From: Bacteroidota bacterium
Lineage (GTDB): Bacteria; Bacteroidota; Bacteroidia; Bacteroidales; SZUA-534
Direction of reading: 5' to 3'
Assembly (NCBI GenBank): GCA_020047835.1
Contig: JAIFNJ010000220.1
Coordinates: forward strand, 1 to 10,043
Length of the DNA: 10,043 bases
Shown: one piece after another, positions 7,416 through 10,043 of the stretch
Numbering within the stretch: the first letter of the stretch is position 1
Layout of the letters: each line of letters begins with the position of its first letter
The notes under the pieces: generated by a model
What the model was told of the DNA's origin: nothing
Seen by the model: only the letters and a program-made list of their open reading frames with translations
Databases searched by the model: none
Made by a program: the position numbers and the translations under genes

Positions 7416-7423
7416 TAGTTTTG
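7416..7423 (+). promoter_or_regulatory. Putative -7 element for tatA-tatC
   Basis: TAGTTTTG matches the Bacteroidetes TAnnTTTG -7 consensus and ends 24 bp before the tatA ATG. No TTTG lies 19-21 bp upstream; the palindrome at 7397-7411 occupies most of that space instead, hinting at activator or repressor control. Confidence 0.5.
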
Positions 7424-7447
7424 GGTTGAATTTAAAATTATTGCATT

Positions 7448-7681
7448 ATGAATACTATTCTATTAGGAATGATTGGTGGTCAAGAGATTTTACTTATTTT
7501 ATTGGTAGTTTTATTATTTTTTGGAGGCCGTAAAATACCTGAATTGATGAGAGGTTTTGGACAAGGAATCCGTGAATTTAAAAAAGCAGCCAATGAAAGT
7601 GAGGTGGGAAAAGACATTAATGACATCAAAAAAGAAGTCAATTCCGTTACACAAGATATTAAAGATAGTGCCCGTCTGTAA
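7448..7681 (+). CDS. tatA: Sec-independent protein translocase subunit TatA
   Basis: This 77-residue protein has the TatA/TatE plan. A single N-terminal membrane helix (about 12-26, QEILLILLVVLLFF) is followed by the hinge and signature FGGRKIPEL (25-33), then an amphipathic helix (about 34-48, MRGFGQGIREFKKAA) and a charged tail. TatA multimers form the variable channel that moves folded proteins with twin-arginine signals across the inner membrane, working with TatC. It lies 9 bp upstream of tatC in the same orientation, clearly one operon. No separate tatB is seen here, so this may be a minimal TatA-TatC system in which TatA serves both roles. The ATG at 7448 is the natural start; a TAGTTTTG element and a palindrome lie just upstream. 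Confidence 0.95.
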   Translation: MNTILLGMIGGQEILLILLVVLLFFGGRKIPELMRGFGQGIREFKKAANESEVGKDINDIKKEVNSVTQDIKDSARL

Positions 7682-7690
7682 TCTCAAATT

Positions 7691-8518
7691 ATGACAGATT
7701 CCAAAAACAATATCGAACTCACCTTTTGGGATCATCTGGAAGCGCTTCGCTGGGTATTAGTGCGCATAGTTATTGTGGTAATAAGTGTAAGTATTATCGC
7801 TTTTTTAAATAAAAATTTTATTTTCGATAAAATTTTATTAGCCCCAAAAGAACCTTGGTTTATTTCAAACAGGCTTTTATGCAAACTGGGTGAATTTTTC
7901 AGCTCCCCTTCTCTATGTATTGATAATAGTAAACTGCAGCTTATAAATATAAATTTATCAGGGCAGTTTACCATTCACATGACTATGTCATTTGCATTGG
8001 GCTTATTTTTATCAAGCCCATATATTATTTACGAGTTTTGGCGGTTTATTAAACCCGCACTCCGCCCAAAAGAGAAAAAACATAGCCAGGGAGCTGTATT
8101 AGTTTGTTCTTTTCTCTTTATCATTGGCGTGTTATTTTCATATTTCTTAATTGTACCATTAACGGTCAACTTCTTGGGTAATTATCAGGTTAGTGAACAA
8201 GTAATCAATAACATAACACTAAGTTCATACCTGTCAAGTGTAATAACTTTGTGCATTTCAATGGGAATTGTTTTCGAAATTCCGGTTTTGGTATATTTTC
8301 TCACAAAAATTGAAATTATTACTCCTCATTTAATGAAAAAAAGCCGCAAAATTATTATCGTTCTATTATTGGTTATTGCCGCAATTATTACCCCTTCAAC
8401 TGATATTTTTAGTCTAACTTTAGTTTTTATACCCTTATTTATTCTATTTGAAATTAGCATTTTAATTTCTGATTGGGTGTACCGCAAAAAAATGGCTCAT
8501 TTGGATTCTTTGGGTTAA
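7691..8518 (+). CDS. tatC: Sec-independent protein translocase subunit TatC
   Basis: TatC is the inner-membrane receptor for twin-arginine signal peptides. This 275-residue copy shows the family landmarks. FWDHLEALR (12-20) precedes the first membrane helix. SPYIIYEFWRFIKPALRPKEKK (109-130) is the conserved cytoplasmic loop with Glu128, equivalent to E. coli Glu103. FEIPV has Glu196, equivalent to Glu170, and ITPSTDIFS (233-241) and FIPLFILFEI (246-255) belong to the last helices. Six membrane segments are visible. The first periplasmic loop (about 51-92) is longer than in E. coli and holds Cys64 and Cys76, which I recall as usual in Bacteroidetes TatC. An oddity is that E. coli HLIELR, with twin-arginine-binding Glu15, reads HLEALR here, so Ala18 occupies that place with Glu17 beside it. 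It is co-transcribed with tatA. Confidence 0.95.
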   Translation: MTDSKNNIELTFWDHLEALRWVLVRIVIVVISVSIIAFLNKNFIFDKILLAPKEPWFISNRLLCKLGEFFSSPSLCIDNSKLQLININLSGQFTIHMTMSFALGLFLSSPYIIYEFWRFIKPALRPKEKKHSQGAVLVCSFLFIIGVLFSYFLIVPLTVNFLGNYQVSEQVINNITLSSYLSSVITLCISMGIVFEIPVLVYFLTKIEIITPHLMKKSRKIIIVLLLVIAAIITPSTDIFSLTLVFIPLFILFEISILISDWVYRKKMAHLDSLG

Positions 8519-8532
8519 AATCGCTAAATTTG
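8500..8532 (+). promoter_or_regulatory. Putative promoter for the MEMO-AMMECR1 gene
   Basis: TTTG (8500-8503), 21 bp, then TAAATTTG (8525-8532) fits the Bacteroidetes consensus, with the -7 element exact. The -33 part lies within the end of tatC. Transcription would begin near 8538, giving a very short leader before GTG at 8549. The gene could therefore be expressed apart from tatAC. Confidence 0.4.
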
Positions 8533-8548
8533 TTTCAAAAATAAGATT

Positions 8549-10043
8549 GTGCATCACACTATTTTAGTGTTCGGCGGGATATTAATTGCATTTGCAATGG
8601 GATGTAATTCTCAAAATTTATCAAATGAAGCCATGGATAAACTTATAAATAGAGAACCTGCTGTAAGTGGACGGTTCTATCCGGCAAATCTAGATGAATT
8701 AAAATTCGTTTTAGATAAATACTTTAATAACGTCACCAAGGAATTTAATAATGCCACTATTCAAGCAATTATTGTTCCTCATGCGGGATATGTTTTTTCA
8801 GGCGAAGTAGCTGCCAGTGCTTATGCACAAATTGATTCCACAAAATTATTTGAGAATGTTTTTATTCTTGCTCCTAGTCATGGTTATTCTATACTAGGAG
8901 CTTCAATCTATAATATTGGCAATTATGAAACTCCTCTTGGTGAGGTTCCAGTGAATATTGATTTAGCAAATAAATTAATTGCTGAAAACAATGTTTTCAA
9001 ATCATTGCCAGAAACACATAGGAAAGAGCATAGCATTGAAGTTCAACTGCCCTTTTTACAGTTTCATCTTATAAATAAATTTCAGATTGTACCCATTTTA
9101 ATTGGTACTGATAAGGAAGAATATTTAAAACAAATTGCACAAAGCCTGAGCCCTTATTTTAATGAAAACAATCTGTTTGTAATTAGCTCTGATTTTTCAC
9201 ATTTCCCAAATTATAAGGATGCTATTCGAGCTGATTCTATAATGAAAGAATCTATCATAACAAATAAGGTACAAATGGTTCGGGATGCTGCGGAGCAAAA
9301 TAAAAGAGGGAATATGCCAAACCTAGCTACAAGTGCTTGTGGAATTTCAGCAATATATACTTTACTTTATCTAACTGAAAATAACCTAAACATAAGAATT
9401 GAAGCCATCAAATATATGAATTCCGGTGATAGTGATTGGGGCGATCACCAAAGAGTAGTGGGTTATTGGTCGTTTGCAGCAATAAAAAAAAACGAAGAAA
9501 GTGCTCTGTTCCAATTAACTGAAAAAGATAAAAGTGATTTGCTCCTACTTGCCAGAAATACTATTGAAACACTTTTAAATCAAAATAAGTCCTTTAAGCC
9601 TTCTAAGGAGTTCTTTTCAAAAAATTTACAAACCCCCACTGGGGTATTTGTGACCTTACACAACCATAAAAAGCTACGGGGATGCATTGGTCGATTCGAT
9701 GCTGATGAACCACTTTACAAGATGGTTCAGAAAATGGTGGTTGCCGCTGCAACACAAGATAGTCGGTTTGAATCGGTAAAAGCAAATGAACTCAATCAGT
9801 TGTCCATTGAAATATCTGTATTAACCCCAATGAAGCGGATTAAAAGTAAAGATGACATCATTTTAGGTGACCATGGCATCTATATTAAGCAGGGGTTGCA
9901 TCATGGGACATTACTGCCTCAAGTAGCCACAGAAAACCAATGGACTGTTGATGAATTCCTTGGTTATTGTTCCCGAAACAAAGCCGGATTGGGTTGGGAT
10001 GGTTGGAAAACAGCTGAATTGTATGTTTATAGTGCTGTCGTGT
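8549..10043 (+). CDS. amrB: MEMO-AMMECR1 fusion lipoprotein (AmmeMemoRadiSam proteins B and A), partial
   Basis: The frame is open from 8549 to the right edge (498 codons, no stop), so the C-terminus is cut off. With GTG as start, residues 1-19 form a signal ending A-M-G-C (Cys19), which suggests a lipoprotein. The in-frame stop at 8525 limits longer versions to rare starts. Residues about 36-312 are a MEMO domain (PAVSGRFYP), with the metal-site residues of MEMO1/LigB-like proteins: His78 in VPHAGYVFSG, His111 in APSHG, Asp215 and His218 in SSDFSHF, and Cys264 in SACG. Residues about 325-498 are AMMECR1, with TGVFVTL and the signature LRGCIG (376-381). These modules occur with a radical SAM partner in the AmmeMemoRadiSam system, whose function is not established; the partner is not in this window. 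It begins 30 bp after tatC. An ATG at 8633 would give a cytoplasmic form starting MDKLINREPAV. Confidence 0.88.
   Translation, partial: MHHTILVFGGILIAFAMGCNSQNLSNEAMDKLINREPAVSGRFYPANLDELKFVLDKYFNNVTKEFNNATIQAIIVPHAGYVFSGEVAASAYAQIDSTKLFENVFILAPSHGYSILGASIYNIGNYETPLGEVPVNIDLANKLIAENNVFKSLPETHRKEHSIEVQLPFLQFHLINKFQIVPILIGTDKEEYLKQIAQSLSPYFNENNLFVISSDFSHFPNYKDAIRADSIMKESIITNKVQMVRDAAEQNKRGNMPNLATSACGISAIYTLLYLTENNLNIRIEAIKYMNSGDSDWGDHQRVVGYWSFAAIKKNEESALFQLTEKDKSDLLLLARNTIETLLNQNKSFKPSKEFFSKNLQTPTGVFVTLHNHKKLRGCIGRFDADEPLYKMVQKMVVAAATQDSRFESVKANELNQLSIEISVLTPMKRIKSKDDIILGDHGIYIKQGLHHGTLLPQVATENQWTVDEFLGYCSRNKAGLGWDGWKTAELYVYSAVV

Noticed and set aside
8528..8548. Upstream ATT start for the MEMO-AMMECR1 gene
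   Set aside because: It would add FKNK before the hydrophobic segment, attractive for a signal peptide, but ATT starts are very rare and the likely -7 element overlaps it.
8549..9485. MEMO domain as an active extradiol dioxygenase
   Set aside because: MEMO shares the LigB fold and a metal site, but family members are not established dioxygenases; residue conservation alone does not show that activity.

Overview
The window looks like the chromosome of a Bacteroidota (Bacteroidetes) bacterium, probably of the Bacteroidia. The grounds are AT-rich DNA, upstream regions carrying the phylum's TAnnTTTG-type -7 element instead of an E. coli-like -10 box, few clear Shine-Dalgarno sequences, and protein details such as a TatC with an enlarged first periplasmic loop. 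I see no rRNA, tRNA, insertion sequence, CRISPR array or prophage block. Most of the window is housekeeping sequence, with several local oddities.

Layout. Positions 1-2605 (minus strand) hold two overlapping lipoprotein genes: a lipoprotein with TPR-like repeats and a CsgG-like domain, then an LPP20-family lipoprotein that leaves the window at its left edge. From a divergent intergenic region, the plus strand carries a Cof-type HAD phosphatase (2733-3560) and a long RelA/SpoT-family (p)ppGpp synthetase (3632-5830). Facing them on the minus strand is a pair: a NUMOD4/HNH homing-endonuclease-like gene (7224 to 6631), and just downstream of it queE, the queuosine-pathway radical SAM enzyme (6612 to 5980). 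A 223-bp divergent regulatory region then leads to tatA (7448-7681) and tatC (7691-8518) on the plus strand, a minimal Tat protein-export system. The last gene (8549 to the right edge) is a MEMO-AMMECR1 fusion with a lipoprotein-type signal sequence.

How the genes relate. The two leftmost lipoproteins overlap by 17 bp, so they are probably made together and may act together at the cell envelope. TatA and TatC form one export machine. The NUMOD4/HNH gene lies between the only good promoter and queE, so queE expression probably depends on read-through from it.

Points of most interest are: (1) the RelA/SpoT protein keeps its synthetase residues but has lost key residues of the HD hydrolase site, while retaining a basic RxKD-like motif typical of bifunctional enzymes; (2) queE has no ATG and sits directly behind a homing-endonuclease-like gene; (3) the MEMO-AMMECR1 fusion appears to be a lipoprotein; (4) the LPP20/CsgG-like lipoprotein pair; (5) a perfect 15-bp palindrome abuts the tatA -7 element; and (6) TatC has Ala where the twin-arginine-binding Glu is expected. 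I did not find strong evidence for a wholly new system. The fusion lipoprotein and the lipoprotein pair are the least understood parts.
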